Of a stretch of 64,000 nt of DNA, positions 18,202 to 27,132 are shown piece by piece (positions within the stretch are counted from its first letter, which is position 1; every line of letters begins with the position of its first letter). Both the position numbers and the translations under genes were made by a program. This DNA comes from Streptomyces sp. D2-8 (GTDB taxonomy: Bacteria > Actinomycetota > Actinomycetes > Streptomycetales > Streptomycetaceae), in contig NZ_JAAHBP010000003.1 of the NCBI RefSeq assembly GCF_023184515.1, positions 310,001 through 374,000 on the forward strand, written 5' to 3'. Under the pieces are notes generated by a model, which was not told the origin of the DNA, made no database searches, and was given only the letters and a program-made list of their open reading frames with translations.

Positions 18202-20079
18202 TCAGAGGTGGCGGCGGCGTCCGGCCACCTGGCGGTCGTAGCGCCCGCGGGCCTCGACGGCCGCCTCGCGGGAGGCGGTCTCGGCCACCGGCACGTCCCA
18301 CCAGGCCTCGGCCGGGGGAGCGGTCGGGGCCGGGTCGGTCTCGACGTACACGCACGTCGGCCGGTCGGAGGCGCGGGCCGCGGCGAGCGCCTCGCGCAGC
18401 TCGCGCACGGTCTTGGCGCGCAGCACGTCCATGCCGAGGCTGGCGGCGTTGGCGGCGAGGTCGACGGGCAGCGGGGCGCCGGTGAAGGTGCCGTCGGCGG
18501 CCCGGAAGCGGTAGGCGGTGCCGAAGCGTTCGCCGCCGGTCTCCTCCGACAGGCCCCCGATGGAGGCGTAGCCGTGGTTCTGGATCAGGACGATGTTGAG
18601 CGGCAGGCCCTCCTGGACGGCGGTGACGATCTCCGTGGGCATCATCAGGTAGGTGCCGTCGCCCACCAGCGCCCACACCGGGGTGCCCGGGGCGGCCTGC
18701 TGGACGCCGATGCCGGCCGGGATCTCGTAGCCCATGCAGGAGTAGCCGTACTCCAGGTGGTACTGGCGCGGGCTGCGGGAGCGCCACAGCTTGTGCAGGT
18801 CGCCGGGGAGCGAACCGGCCGCGTTGATGACCACGTCGTCGTCGTCGCCGACGGCCGCGTCCAGCGCGCCCAGCACCTGCGTCTGGGTCGGGACCGCGTT
18901 CTCGTCGGCGGCCCGGTAGGCGGCCTCGACGACCTCGTCCCAGCGCTCCTTGCCGGCGCGGTACTCGGCCTCGTAGGCCTCGGACACGCGGTGCCCGGCC
19001 AGCCCCTCGGCCAGCTTCTCCAGACCGGACCGCGCGTCGCACACCAGCGTCCGCGCGGCCAGCTTGTGCGCGTCGAAGCCGGTGATGTTGAGGTTGAGGA
19101 ACCGCACGTCCGGATTCTGGAAGAGCGTGCCGGAGGCGGTGGTGAAGTCGGTGTAGCGGGTGCCGACACCGATCACCAGGTCGGCGGTGCGGGCGAGTGC
19201 GTCGCCGACCGCCGTGCCGGTGTGGCCGATGCCGCCGACGTCGGCGGGGTGGTCGTGACGCAGCGAGCCCTTGCCGGCCTGGGTGGAGGCGACCGGGATG
19301 CCGGTGGCGTCCGCGAACGCCTTGAGCGCCGTCTCGGCCTCGCTGTGGTGGACGCCGCCGCCCGCCACGATCAGCGGCCGCTCGGCCGACCGGATCGCCT
19401 CGACGGCGGCGGTCAGCTCGACCGGGTCCGGCGCGGGACGCCGTACGTACCAGACGCGCTCGGCGAAGAACTCCTCCGGCCAGTCGTACGCCTCCGCCTG
19501 CACGTCCTGCGGCAGGGCGAGGGTGACAGCGCCGGTCTCGGCCGGGTCGGCCAGCACCCGCATGGCCTGGAGCGCCGACGGGATCAGCGCCTCGGGGCGG
19601 GTGATCCGGTCGAAGTACCGCGACACCGGGCGCAGCGTGTCGTTGACCGACACGTCGGCCTCGACCGGGTGCTCCAGCTGCTGGAGCAGCGGGTCGGGGG
19701 CGTGCGAGGCGAAGTAGTCGCCGGGCAGGAGCAGCACCGGCAGCCGGTTGATCGTCGCCAGGGCCGCGCCGGTGACCAGGTTGGTGGCGCCCGGGCCGAT
19801 CGAGGTCGTCACCGCCTGCGCGGACAGGCGGTCGAGCTGCCGGGCGTAGCCGACGGCCGCGTGCACCATGGACTGCTCGTTGCGGCCCTGGTGGAACGGC
19901 ATGACGTGCTCGCCCGCCTCCAGGAGCGCCTGACCGACCCCGGCAACATTGCCATGGCCGAAGATGCCCCAGGTCCCGGCGATCAGCCGGCGGCGCACGC
20001 CGTCGCGCTCGGTGTACTGCACGGACAGGAACCGGACCAGCGCCTGGGCGGTCGTCAGTCTGCGGGTGGGGGCGCTCAT
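18202..20079 (-). CDS. iolD: 3D-(3,5/4)-trihydroxycyclohexane-1,2-dione hydrolase
   Basis: This 625-residue ThDP-dependent enzyme opens the ring of trihydroxycyclohexanedione to give 5-deoxy-D-glucuronate in the inositol pathway. It has the three domains of the acetolactate synthase family: a pyrimidine-binding region (GHGNVAGVGQALLEAGEHVMPFHQGRNEQSM, which holds the catalytic Glu), a central domain, and a pyrophosphate-binding region with GDGTYLM and a following N (VLIQNHGYASIGGL). Length fits IolD. The start was set at the ATG that overlaps the iolB stop by four bases and has GGAG eight bases upstream. The open frame continues upstream inside iolB, which is not coding. Confidence 0.94.
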   Translation of the reverse strand: MSAPTRRLTTAQALVRFLSVQYTERDGVRRRLIAGTWGIFGHGNVAGVGQALLEAGEHVMPFHQGRNEQSMVHAAVGYARQLDRLSAQAVTTSIGPGATNLVTGAALATINRLPVLLLPGDYFASHAPDPLLQQLEHPVEADVSVNDTLRPVSRYFDRITRPEALIPSALQAMRVLADPAETGAVTLALPQDVQAEAYDWPEEFFAERVWYVRRPAPDPVELTAAVEAIRSAERPLIVAGGGVHHSEAETALKAFADATGIPVASTQAGKGSLRHDHPADVGGIGHTGTAVGDALARTADLVIGVGTRYTDFTTASGTLFQNPDVRFLNLNITGFDAHKLAARTLVCDARSGLEKLAEGLAGHRVSEAYEAEYRAGKERWDEVVEAAYRAADENAVPTQTQVLGALDAAVGDDDDVVINAAGSLPGDLHKLWRSRSPRQYHLEYGYSCMGYEIPAGIGVQQAAPGTPVWALVGDGTYLMMPTEIVTAVQEGLPLNIVLIQNHGYASIGGLSEETGGERFGTAYRFRAADGTFTGAPLPVDLAANAASLGMDVLRAKTVRELREALAAARASDRPTCVYVETDPAPTAPPAEAWWDVPVAETASREAAVEARGRYDRQVAGRRRHL

Positions 20080-20969
20080 ACGGAGGTCTCCGGGGCGGTG
20101 TAGAGGGGGAGCCGGGGGTCGACCGGCTGGTCCGGCCAGGTGTCGCGGACCCAGGCGTGGTCGGGGTGGTCGCAGATCAGCCAGGCGCGCTCGGCCTCCG
20201 GGCCCGCCATGACGTTGAGGTAGTACATGTGGTGGCCGGGCGTGGCCATCGACGGCCCGTGCCAGCCGTCCGGGATGAGGACGACGTCGCCGTCGCGGAC
20301 CTCGGCCAGGACGTCCGTCCCGCGGCCCTGCCCGGAGGGGGAGACCCGCTGGTAGCCGAGTCCGGGCGTGCCGTCGTGGCCGGCGAACTCGAAGTAGTAG
20401 ATCTCCTCCAGCACGGACTCCTCGCCCGGCCGGTGCTCGTCGTGCTTGTGCGGCGGGAACGACGACCAGTTGCCGCCCGGGGTGATCACCTCGACCGCGA
20501 TGAGCTTGTCGCATTCGAAGACCCCGGCCGCGCCGAAGTTGTTGACCTGCCGGGAGCAGTTCCCGGTGCCCCGCAGCTCCACGGGCACCTCGGAGGCCGG
20601 GCCGTAGCGGGCGGGCAGCCGGCGGGTGCAGCGTGCGCCGGTCAGCGCGAACCGGCCGCCGCCGGCGGACGTCACCGACGCGCGGGCGTCGCGCGGGACG
20701 TATGCGAAGTCGCTGACGCCGCTGAACACATCGGCGCGGCCCTGGAGTTCGAAGGTGTCCTGACCGAAGTCGTCCGCCGCGGCGACCGTGCAGCCGCCGC
20801 TCAGCGGGACGACGATCCACTCGCTGTCACCGGTGTCGAAGGAGTGCGCGCCGCCCGGCGGCAGCTCCAGGATCCGCAGACCGGAGTGGCCCCAGCCGGC
20901 CTTCTCGGGAGTGATGTCGACGGTGTAGGGGCCGCCGAGGGCCTTACCCGCGGGAAGGTGATACGTCAT
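20076..20969 (-). CDS. iolB: 5-deoxy-glucuronate isomerase
   Basis: The 297-residue double-cupin protein converts 5-deoxy-D-glucuronate to 2-deoxy-5-keto-D-gluconate. Family signatures include the metal-binding SSFPPHKHDEH, then EEIYYFEF and a late GWHGPSMATPGHHMYYLNVMAG. It starts MTYHLPAGKALGGPYTVDITPEKAGW, as is common for IolB. It lies between the aldolase and iolD and overlaps iolD by four bases, so its level should match that of IolD. The order iolC-aldolase-iolB-iolD fits the reaction chain. Confidence 0.94.
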   Translation of the reverse strand: MTYHLPAGKALGGPYTVDITPEKAGWGHSGLRILELPPGGAHSFDTGDSEWIVVPLSGGCTVAAADDFGQDTFELQGRADVFSGVSDFAYVPRDARASVTSAGGGRFALTGARCTRRLPARYGPASEVPVELRGTGNCSRQVNNFGAAGVFECDKLIAVEVITPGGNWSSFPPHKHDEHRPGEESVLEEIYYFEFAGHDGTPGLGYQRVSPSGQGRGTDVLAEVRDGDVVLIPDGWHGPSMATPGHHMYYLNVMAGPEAERAWLICDHPDHAWVRDTWPDQPVDPRLPLYTAPETSV

Positions 20970-21005
20970 CGTGTGCCTTTCGGATCACAACAGGTCCCTC
21001 TTGCA

Positions 21006-21884
21006 TCAGAGCAGCCCGACGGCCGTGTCCACCGCTTCTTCCACGCTGCCCTCGGCCGGGTAGAGCAGCGACCGCCCGACGACCAGGCCCTGGACGGTGG
21101 GCAGCCGCAGGGACTTGCGCCAGCGTTCGTAGGCGCCCTCCTGGTCATCGCCGATCTCGCCGCCGAGCAGGACGACGGGCAGCGTGGAGGTCTCCAGGAC
21201 CTCGGCCATGTCGTCCGGGTCGTCGGTGACGGGCAGCTTCAGCCAGGTGTAGGCGGAGGTGCCGCCCAGCCCGGAGGCGATGGCGACGGACCGGGTGACG
21301 GCCTCGGCGGACAGGTCGTTGCGGACCCTGCCGTCGACCCGCCGGGAGATGAACGGCTCGACGAACAGGGGCAGTCGCCGGTCCGCCATGGCGTCGATCG
21401 CCCGCGCGGTGGACTCCAGGGTGGTCAGCGAGCCCGGGTCGTCGTAGTCGATGCGGACCAGGAGCTTGCCCGCGTCGAAGCGGAGCCGGGCTATGTCCTC
21501 GGCGCGGTGGCCGGTGAAGCGGTCGTCCATCTCGAAGGAGGCGCCGGCGAGTCCGCCGCGGTTCATCGAGCCCATGACGACCTTGTTCTCCAACACCCCG
21601 AGCAGGAGCAGGTCCTCCAGGATGTCGGCGGTGGCGAGCACCCCGTCGACGCCGGGCCGCGACAGCGCGATGCACAGCCGCCGCAGCAGGTCCGCGCGGT
21701 TGGCCATGGCCAGGCGCCGGTCGCCGACCCCGAGGGCGCCGCGCGCCGGGTGGTCGGCGGCCACGATCATCAGCCGGCCGCTGCCGCCGATCAACGGCCG
21801 CCGCACCCGCCGGGCCGCCGCCTCGGCGACGGCCTCGGGGTTGCGGGCTCTGACCGTGGTGAGGTCGGGGATGCCGATGTTCAA
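21006..21884 (-). CDS. DeoC/LacD-like (beta/alpha)8 aldolase of inositol catabolism (IolJ-like)
   Basis: The 292-residue protein belongs to a (beta/alpha)8 family found in actinobacterial iol clusters (the Cgl0159 type of Corynebacterium). It shows IVAADHPARGALG, NRGGLAGASFEMDDRFTG, and TWLKLPV with a candidate Schiff-base Lys. By position it should split 2-deoxy-5-keto-gluconate 6-phosphate into dihydroxyacetone phosphate and malonate semialdehyde, since no other aldolase is present. The start is TTG at 21884, with GGAG six bases before it; no ATG or GTG near the domain start has a better site. It follows iolC by 13 bases. The exact reaction is inferred from context. Confidence 0.82.
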   Translation of the reverse strand: MNIGIPDLTTVRARNPEAVAEAAARRVRRPLIGGSGRLMIVAADHPARGALGVGDRRLAMANRADLLRRLCIALSRPGVDGVLATADILEDLLLLGVLENKVVMGSMNRGGLAGASFEMDDRFTGHRAEDIARLRFDAGKLLVRIDYDDPGSLTTLESTARAIDAMADRRLPLFVEPFISRRVDGRVRNDLSAEAVTRSVAIASGLGGTSAYTWLKLPVTDDPDDMAEVLETSTLPVVLLGGEIGDDQEGAYERWRKSLRLPTVQGLVVGRSLLYPAEGSVEEAVDTAVGLL

Positions 21885-21897
21885 GGAAGACTCCGTT

Positions 21898-22875
21898 TCA
21901 GTGGCTCGTGCTCGGCGACGGCACCCCGGCGAGGAGGTCCTCGACCTCGGACTCGGTGGGCATCGCGGAGGAGCAGGCGAGGCGCGAGGCGACGAGGGCG
22001 CCGGCGGCGTTGGCGTGGCGCATGGTCTTCTCCAGGTCCCAGCCGGCGAGCAGGCCGTGGCAGAGCGAGCCGCCGAAGGCGTCGCCCGCGCCCAGGCCGT
22101 TGACCACCTCGACGGGCACCGGCGGTACCTCGGCCCGGCTGCCGTCGCGGTGCACGGCGAGCACGCCCTTGGGGCCCTGCTTGACGACGGCCAGCTCCAC
22201 GCCCGCCTCCAGCAGCGCGTCCGCGCAGGCCTGCGGCTCGCGCACACCGGTGGCGATCTCGCACTCGTCCAGGTTGCCGACGGCGACCGTGGCGTGGCGC
22301 AGCGCCTCGCGGTAGTACGGGCGGGCTTCTGCGGGGTCGCGCCAGAACATCGGCCGCCAGTCGAGGTCGAAGACGGTGATCCCCGAATTGTCGCGGGCCT
22401 TGAGGGCCGCGAGCGTGGCGGAGCGGCTCGGCTCCTCGCTCAGGCCGGTGCCGGTGATCCAGAAGATCCGGGCGCCGCGGATCGCGAAGAAGTCCAGCTC
22501 GTCGGTGTGGATCTCCAGGTCGGGGGCCTTGGGGCGGCGGTAGAAGTACAGCGGGAAGTCGTCCGGCGGGAAGATCTCGCAGAACGTGATCGGCGTCGGG
22601 TACGCGCCGACCGGGGTGACCCAGCGGTCGTCGACGCCGAAGCCCTTCAGCTCCTCGTGCAGGTAGGTGCCGAAGGGGTCGTCGCCGGTGCGTGTGATCA
22701 CCGCCGTCCGGCGTCCGAGGCGGGCCGCGGCGACCGCCACGTTGGCCGCCGAACCTCCCAGGAATTTCCCGAAGGTCTCCACTTCGGCCAAGGGGACCCC
22801 GGTCTGCAGGGGATAGAGGTCGACCCCGATGCGGCCCATCGTGATCACATCGAAATACTGGGCTGGCTCGGCCAT
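21898..22875 (-). CDS. iolC: 5-dehydro-2-deoxygluconokinase
   Basis: The 325-residue PfkB-family kinase phosphorylates 2-deoxy-5-keto-D-gluconate at O6 with ATP. It has the N-terminal signature GKFLGGSAANVAVAAARLG and the C-terminal anion-hole/catalytic motif GLGAGDAFGG near residue 262. The ATG at 22875 is preceded by GAGGAGG five bases away, a strong ribosome site, so the 17-residue upstream extension was left out. It is the first gene of the minus-strand iol operon, which runs to the GntR gene. Its promoter is in the divergent region with the substrate-binding protein gene. Confidence 0.93.
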   Translation of the reverse strand: MAEPAQYFDVITMGRIGVDLYPLQTGVPLAEVETFGKFLGGSAANVAVAAARLGRRTAVITRTGDDPFGTYLHEELKGFGVDDRWVTPVGAYPTPITFCEIFPPDDFPLYFYRRPKAPDLEIHTDELDFFAIRGARIFWITGTGLSEEPSRSATLAALKARDNSGITVFDLDWRPMFWRDPAEARPYYREALRHATVAVGNLDECEIATGVREPQACADALLEAGVELAVVKQGPKGVLAVHRDGSRAEVPPVPVEVVNGLGAGDAFGGSLCHGLLAGWDLEKTMRHANAAGALVASRLACSSAMPTESEVEDLLAGVPSPSTSH

Positions 22876-22964
22876 GCGCGACCTCCTCGGGAAGCTGGGG
22901 ATGCGGGTCCTGAGGCGCCCTGACACGGTGGGGGCGTGGATCCACGGGACCTGCCGCCCCCCAG

Positions 22965-22993
22965 GTGTAGGTCGCGGAGGGCGGCGCTGTCAA
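22965..22993 (-). promoter_or_regulatory. Predicted promoter of the iolC operon
   Basis: On the minus strand TTGACA (22993-22988) is followed after 18 bases by TACACC. The -35 hexamer lies inside the left arm of the inverted repeat at 22987-23052, so a bound repressor would block it. The rest of the roughly 320-base gap up to 23197 holds no gene. Confidence 0.5.
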
Positions 22994-23052
22994 TAGTTTG
23001 TACTTACATTCGGACCTGCTCGTGAAATGATGTCTTGACAAAGTATTGACAG
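22987..23052. promoter_or_regulatory. Inverted-repeat operator between the divergent inositol operons
   Basis: CTGTCAATAGTTTGT (22987-23001) is the reverse complement of ACAAAGTATTGACAG (23038-23052) with one mismatch in 15. Each arm contains a TTGACA -35 hexamer pointing outward. This is a strong candidate site for the GntR regulator encoded at the end of the operon; direct binding is inferred. Confidence 0.65.
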
Positions 23053-23074
23053 CGGGCGCGGCAGGGACTTGTAT
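23046..23074 (+). promoter_or_regulatory. Predicted promoter of the inositol transport operon
   Basis: TTGACA (23046-23051), a 17-base spacer and TTGTAT (23069-23074) form a housekeeping-type promoter. The -35 is inside the right arm of the inverted repeat. The untranslated leader would be about 115 bases. Confidence 0.55.
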
Positions 23075-23197
23075 CCCGTGCCATCGCAACAGTCGGTTTG
23101 CGGCATCATGATCCGGACTCCGTAAGGCTCCGGGACCACGGATCCCTTCGTGATCCCTTCCTTTCCCCCGCAGTAGCACAGTGAGGTGCCAGGAAAG

Positions 23198-24217
23198 ATG
23201 GACCGCTCTTCTCACCCCCGCTCTCGCAGGTTCGCGCCCGTCGTCGCCGTGGCCGCGGCAGCGGCCCTGACCCTCGCCGGCTGCTCCAGCAGTTCCGGAG
23301 GCAAGAAGTCCGAGGAAGGCGCCGCGAACGCCTCCGCGGGCAAGGCGACCACGCCCCGCATGACCGTCGCCCTGGTGACCCACCAGGCACCCGGCGACAC
23401 CTTCTGGGACACCGTCCGCAAGGGCGCCGAGGCCGCGGCCGCCAAGGACAACATCAAGCTCATCTACTCCGCCGACCCGAACGCGGGCAATCAGGCCAAC
23501 CTGGTCCAGAACGCCATCGACCAGAAGGTCGACGGCATCGCCGTCACCCTCGCCAAGCCGGACGCCCTCAAGAGCGTCATAGGCAAGGCCGAGAAGTCCG
23601 GCATACCCGTCGTCGGCCTCAACTCCGGCCTGAGCGACTGGAAGAACCTCAACATGCTGGAGTTCTTCGGCCAGGACGAGTCCGTCGCGGGCGAGGCCTT
23701 CGGCAAGAAGCTCAACGAGGTCGGCGCCAAGCACGCGCTCTGCGTCGTCCAGGAGCAGGGCAACGTGGGCCTCACCCAGCGCTGCGACGGCGTGGAGAAG
23801 ACCTTCGACGGCAAGCTCGACACCCAGAACGTCAACGGCACCGACATGCCGTCCGTGAAGTCGACGATCACCGCCAAGCTGAAGCAGGACCCCTCCATCG
23901 ACTACGTCGTCACGCTCGGCGCGCCCTTCGCGCTGACCGCCGTGCAGTCGATCGGCGACGCCGGCAGCAAGGCGAAGGTCGCCACCTTCGACCTCAACAA
24001 GGACCTCATCAAGGCCATCAAGGGCGACGACATCCAGTTCGCCGTCGACCAGCAGCCCTACCTCCAGGGCTACCTGGCCGTCGACGGCCTGTGGCTCTAC
24101 AAGAACAACGGCAACTACAGCGGCGGCGGTGAGCAGCCCGTGCTGACCGGTCCGGCCTTCGTCGACAAGTCCAACGTCGACAAGATCGGGGAGTTCGCCG
24201 CGAAGGGCACCCGGTGA
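23198..24217 (+). CDS. Sugar/inositol ABC transporter substrate-binding lipoprotein
   Basis: The 339-residue protein has a signal peptide with lipobox LAGC (Cys29), a Ser/Gly-rich tether, and a periplasmic-binding fold of the RbsB/type 4 class (MTVALVTHQAPGDTFWDTVRKGAE; late QFAVDQQPYLQGYLAVDGLWLY). It should capture a cyclitol or sugar outside the membrane for the permease and ATPase that follow. The divergent iol operon and the inosose dehydratase downstream make myo-inositol the likely ligand, as in the IbpA-IatP-IatA type. ATG at 23198 has AGGA close upstream; a GTG four codons earlier is possible. Confidence 0.88.
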   Translation: MDRSSHPRSRRFAPVVAVAAAAALTLAGCSSSSGGKKSEEGAANASAGKATTPRMTVALVTHQAPGDTFWDTVRKGAEAAAAKDNIKLIYSADPNAGNQANLVQNAIDQKVDGIAVTLAKPDALKSVIGKAEKSGIPVVGLNSGLSDWKNLNMLEFFGQDESVAGEAFGKKLNEVGAKHALCVVQEQGNVGLTQRCDGVEKTFDGKLDTQNVNGTDMPSVKSTITAKLKQDPSIDYVVTLGAPFALTAVQSIGDAGSKAKVATFDLNKDLIKAIKGDDIQFAVDQQPYLQGYLAVDGLWLYKNNGNYSGGGEQPVLTGPAFVDKSNVDKIGEFAAKGTR

Positions 24218-25293
24218 TGAGCATGACCCAGCAGGCTGAGCCGGCGGTGGACACACCGCCGGCCCCCGGCCGGAAGCAGTCCGACGGCCGGACGAGGCAG
24301 CGCCCGCTGGCGCTGCGGCTGCTCGCCCGGCCCGAGGTCGGTGTGTTCCTCGGCGCCGTCGCCGTGCTCGTGTTCTTCCTGTTCGCGGCGCCGCCGGTGC
24401 GCGACGGCAGCTCGATGGCCAACATCCTGTACCAGTCGTCGACCATCGGGATCATGGCGCTGCCCGTGGCCCTGCTGATGATCGGCGGCGAGTTCGACCT
24501 GTCGGCCGGTGTCGCCGTGGTCACCTCGGCGCTCACCGCGTCGATGCTCAGCTACCAGCTGACCATGAACGTGTGGGTCGGCGTGATCGTCGCCCTCCTG
24601 GTGTCGCTCGCGATCGGCGCGTTCAACGGCTGGATGCTGGTCAAGACCGGGTTGCCCAGCTTCCTGGTCACCCTCGGCACCTTCCTGATCCTCCAGGGCG
24701 TGAACCTCGCCGTGACCAAGCTGGTCACCGGCAACGTCGCCACCGACGACATCAGCGACATGGACGGCTTCACGCAGGCGCAGAAGCTCTTCGCCTCGAC
24801 CTTCGAGGTCGGCGGCGTCAACGTCAAGATCACCGTGGTGTGGTGGCTGGTCTTCGCGGCCCTGGCGACCTGGGTGCTGCTGCGCACCAAGTACGGCAAC
24901 TGGATCTTCGCCGTCGGCGGCAACAAGTACTCCGCGCGGGCCGTCGGTGTGCCCGTGACCTTCACCAAGATCTCGCTGTTCATGCTGGTCGGCTTCGGCG
25001 CCTGGTTCGTCGGCATGCACCAGCTGTTCTCCTTCAACACCGTCCAGTCCGGCGAGGGCGTGGGCCAGGAGCTCATCTACATCGCCGCGGCCGTCATCGG
25101 CGGCTGTCTGCTCACCGGTGGCTACGGCTCCGCGATCGGCCCGGTCTTCGGCGCCTTCATGTTCGGCATGGTGCAGCAGGGCATCGTCTACGCCGGCTGG
25201 AACCCCGACTGGTTCAAGGCCTTCCTCGGCGTGATGCTCCTCGGCGCCGTTCTCATCAATCTGTGGGTCCAGCGCACGGCGACCCGGAGGTGA
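24214..25293 (+). CDS. ABC transporter permease, RbsC/FrcC type
   Basis: The 359-residue protein has about ten membrane segments and the family motifs [13 protein letters not shown] and [14 protein letters not shown] that contact the ATPase, plus [19 protein letters not shown]. It forms the translocation channel, probably as a homodimer. The GTG at 24214 overlaps the stop of the binding protein; ATGs at 24217 and 24223 are also possible. An N-terminal cytoplasmic tail of about 40 residues precedes the first membrane segment. The single permease agrees with the CUT2 class of sugar importers. Confidence 0.92.
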   Translation: MMSMTQQAEPAVDTPPAPGRKQSDGRTRQRPLALRLLARPEVGVFLGAVAVLVFFLFAAPPVRDGSSMANILYQSSTIGIMALPVALLMIGGEFDLSAGVAVVTSALTASMLSYQLTMNVWVGVIVALLVSLAIGAFNGWMLVKTGLPSFLVTLGTFLILQGVNLAVTKLVTGNVATDDISDMDGFTQAQKLFASTFEVGGVNVKITVVWWLVFAALATWVLLRTKYGNWIFAVGGNKYSARAVGVPVTFTKISLFMLVGFGAWFVGMHQLFSFNTVQSGEGVGQELIYIAAAVIGGCLLTGGYGSAIGPVFGAFMFGMVQQGIVYAGWNPDWFKAFLGVMLLGAVLINLWVQRTATRR

Positions 25294-25298
25294 CCGCG

Positions 25299-26210
25299 AT
25301 GACCAGCAAAGAAACGGGCACCCACGGTGCCGTCCGCAAGGACACCCCGCCCGCCGGCGAGCGTCCCCTCGTCGAACTCCGCGACGCCGGCAAGTCCTAC
25401 GGCAACATCCGCGCCCTGCACGGCGTGAGCCTCGAAGTCCACCCCGGCAAGGTGACCTGCGTCCTCGGCGACAACGGCGCCGGCAAGTCCACTCTCATCA
25501 AGATCATCTCGGGGCTGCACCAGCACACCGAGGGCGAGTTCCTCGTCGACGGCGAACCGGTGCGCTTCTCCACCCCGCGCGAGGCCCTCGACAAGGGCAT
25601 CGCGACGGTCTACCAGGACCTCGCGGTCGTCCCGCTGATGCCGGTGTGGCGCAACTTCTTCCTCGGCTCCGAGATGACCAAGGGCCCCTGGCCCGTACGC
25701 CGTCTCGACATCGAGAAGATGAAGAAGACCGCGGACGAAGAGCTGCGCAACATGGGCATCGTCCTGGACGACATGGAGCAGCCCATCGGCACGCTCTCCG
25801 GCGGCCAGCGCCAGTGCGTCGCCATCGCCCGCGCCGTCTACTTCGGCGCCCGCGTCCTCATCCTGGACGAGCCGACCGCCGCCCTCGGCGTCAAGCAGTC
25901 CGGTGTGGTGCTGAAGTACATCGCCGCCGCCCGCGAGAAGGGCCTGGGCGTCATCTTCATCACCCACAACCCGCACCACGCCTACATGGTCGGCGACCAC
26001 TTCAGCGTGCTGCGCCTCGGCACCATGGAACTGTCCGCATCCCGCAGCGAGGTCAGCCTCGAAGAGCTGACCAACCACATGGCCGGCGGTACCGAACTCG
26101 CCTCCCTCAAGCACGAGTTGGCGCAGGTTCGCGGCGTCGACGTCGAGGAGCTCCCCGAGGAGGCGGACCTCACCGCTCCCGTAGCCACGTCTTCGGAAGG
26201 AAAGTCCTGA
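25299..26210 (+). CDS. ABC transporter ATPase, single-domain FrcA type
   Basis: The 303-residue ATPase has Walker [10 protein letters not shown], signature LSGGQRQ, Walker [13 protein letters not shown] and the H-loop ITHNPHHA. It contains one nucleotide-binding domain, unlike the double-length RbsA class, so two copies should work per transporter, as in fructose FrcA systems. A Lys/Glu-rich C-terminal tail of about 45 residues has no known fold. The ATG has GGAGG eight bases upstream; five bases separate it from the permease stop. The longer open frame upstream is a shadow of the permease gene. Confidence 0.92.
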   Translation: MTSKETGTHGAVRKDTPPAGERPLVELRDAGKSYGNIRALHGVSLEVHPGKVTCVLGDNGAGKSTLIKIISGLHQHTEGEFLVDGEPVRFSTPREALDKGIATVYQDLAVVPLMPVWRNFFLGSEMTKGPWPVRRLDIEKMKKTADEELRNMGIVLDDMEQPIGTLSGGQRQCVAIARAVYFGARVLILDEPTAALGVKQSGVVLKYIAAAREKGLGVIFITHNPHHAYMVGDHFSVLRLGTMELSASRSEVSLEELTNHMAGGTELASLKHELAQVRGVDVEELPEEADLTAPVATSSEGKS

Positions 26211-26211
26211 C

Positions 26212-27114
26212 ATGGCCTTCGCGCTCGACCGCATCCGGGTCGGCTCCGCCCCCGACTCCTGGGGCGTCTGGTTCCCCGACGACCCCCAGCAGGTGCCCTG
26301 GGAACGCTTCCTCGACGAGGTCACCGAAGCCGGCTACTCGTGGATCGAACTCGGCCCGTACGGCTACCTGCCGACCGACCCGGCCCGGCTCACCGACGAG
26401 GTGACCAAGCGGAACCTGAAGGTCTCCGCGGGCACGATCTTCTGCGGACTGCACCGCGGTCCCTCCGAGTGGGACTCCACCTGGGAGCAGGTCAGCCGGG
26501 TCGCCGCCCTCACTCAAGCCATGGACGCGAAGCACCTGGTCGTCATCCCGTCCTTCTGGCGCGACGACAAGACCGCCGAGATCCTGGAGCCCCCGGAGCT
26601 CACCACCGAGCAGTGGCGCAACCTCACCACGGGCATGGAGCGCCTCGGCCGCGAGGTGAAGGACCGGTACGGCCTGGACATCGTCGTCCACCCGCACGCC
26701 GACACCCACATCGACACCGAGGCGCACGTCGAGCAGTTCCTCGACTCGACCGACTCCGACGCGGTCAACCTCTGCCTGGACACCGGGCACTACGCCTACT
26801 GTGGCGGCGACAGCGTCAAGCTGATCGAGACGTACGGCGAGCGCATCGGCTATCTGCACCTCAAGCAGGTCGACCCGGAGATCCTCGCCGACGTCGTCAA
26901 GAACGAGGTCCCGTTCGGCCCGGCCGTCGCGCGCGGTGTGATGTGCGAACCGCCCGCAGGCGTCCCGGAGCTGGGCCCCGTCCTGACGGCCGCGCAGAAG
27001 CTCGGCGTGGACCTCTTCGCCATCGTCGAGCAGGACATGTACCCCTGCGAGCCGGACAAGCCGCTGCCGATCGCGGTGCGCACCCGCAAGTTCCTGAGGT
27101 CCTGCGGCGCCTGA
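26212..27114 (+). CDS. iolE: Inosose dehydratase-like TIM-barrel protein
   Basis: The 300-residue AP-endonuclease-2 fold protein begins with RVGSAPDSWGVWFPDD, a hallmark of IolE, and has metal ligands in HPHADTHIDTE, CLDTGHYAYCGGD, YLHLKQVD and FAIVEQDMYPCEPDKPLP. It should dehydrate 2-keto-myo-inositol to trihydroxycyclohexanedione, the substrate of IolD on the other strand. It starts one base after the ATPase stop. Having the dehydratase in the transport operon and the other steps in the divergent operon means both operons must be expressed together. Confidence 0.9.
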   Translation: MAFALDRIRVGSAPDSWGVWFPDDPQQVPWERFLDEVTEAGYSWIELGPYGYLPTDPARLTDEVTKRNLKVSAGTIFCGLHRGPSEWDSTWEQVSRVAALTQAMDAKHLVVIPSFWRDDKTAEILEPPELTTEQWRNLTTGMERLGREVKDRYGLDIVVHPHADTHIDTEAHVEQFLDSTDSDAVNLCLDTGHYAYCGGDSVKLIETYGERIGYLHLKQVDPEILADVVKNEVPFGPAVARGVMCEPPAGVPELGPVLTAAQKLGVDLFAIVEQDMYPCEPDKPLPIAVRTRKFLRSCGA

Positions 27115-27132
27115 CGAACCGAAAGGACGGCC

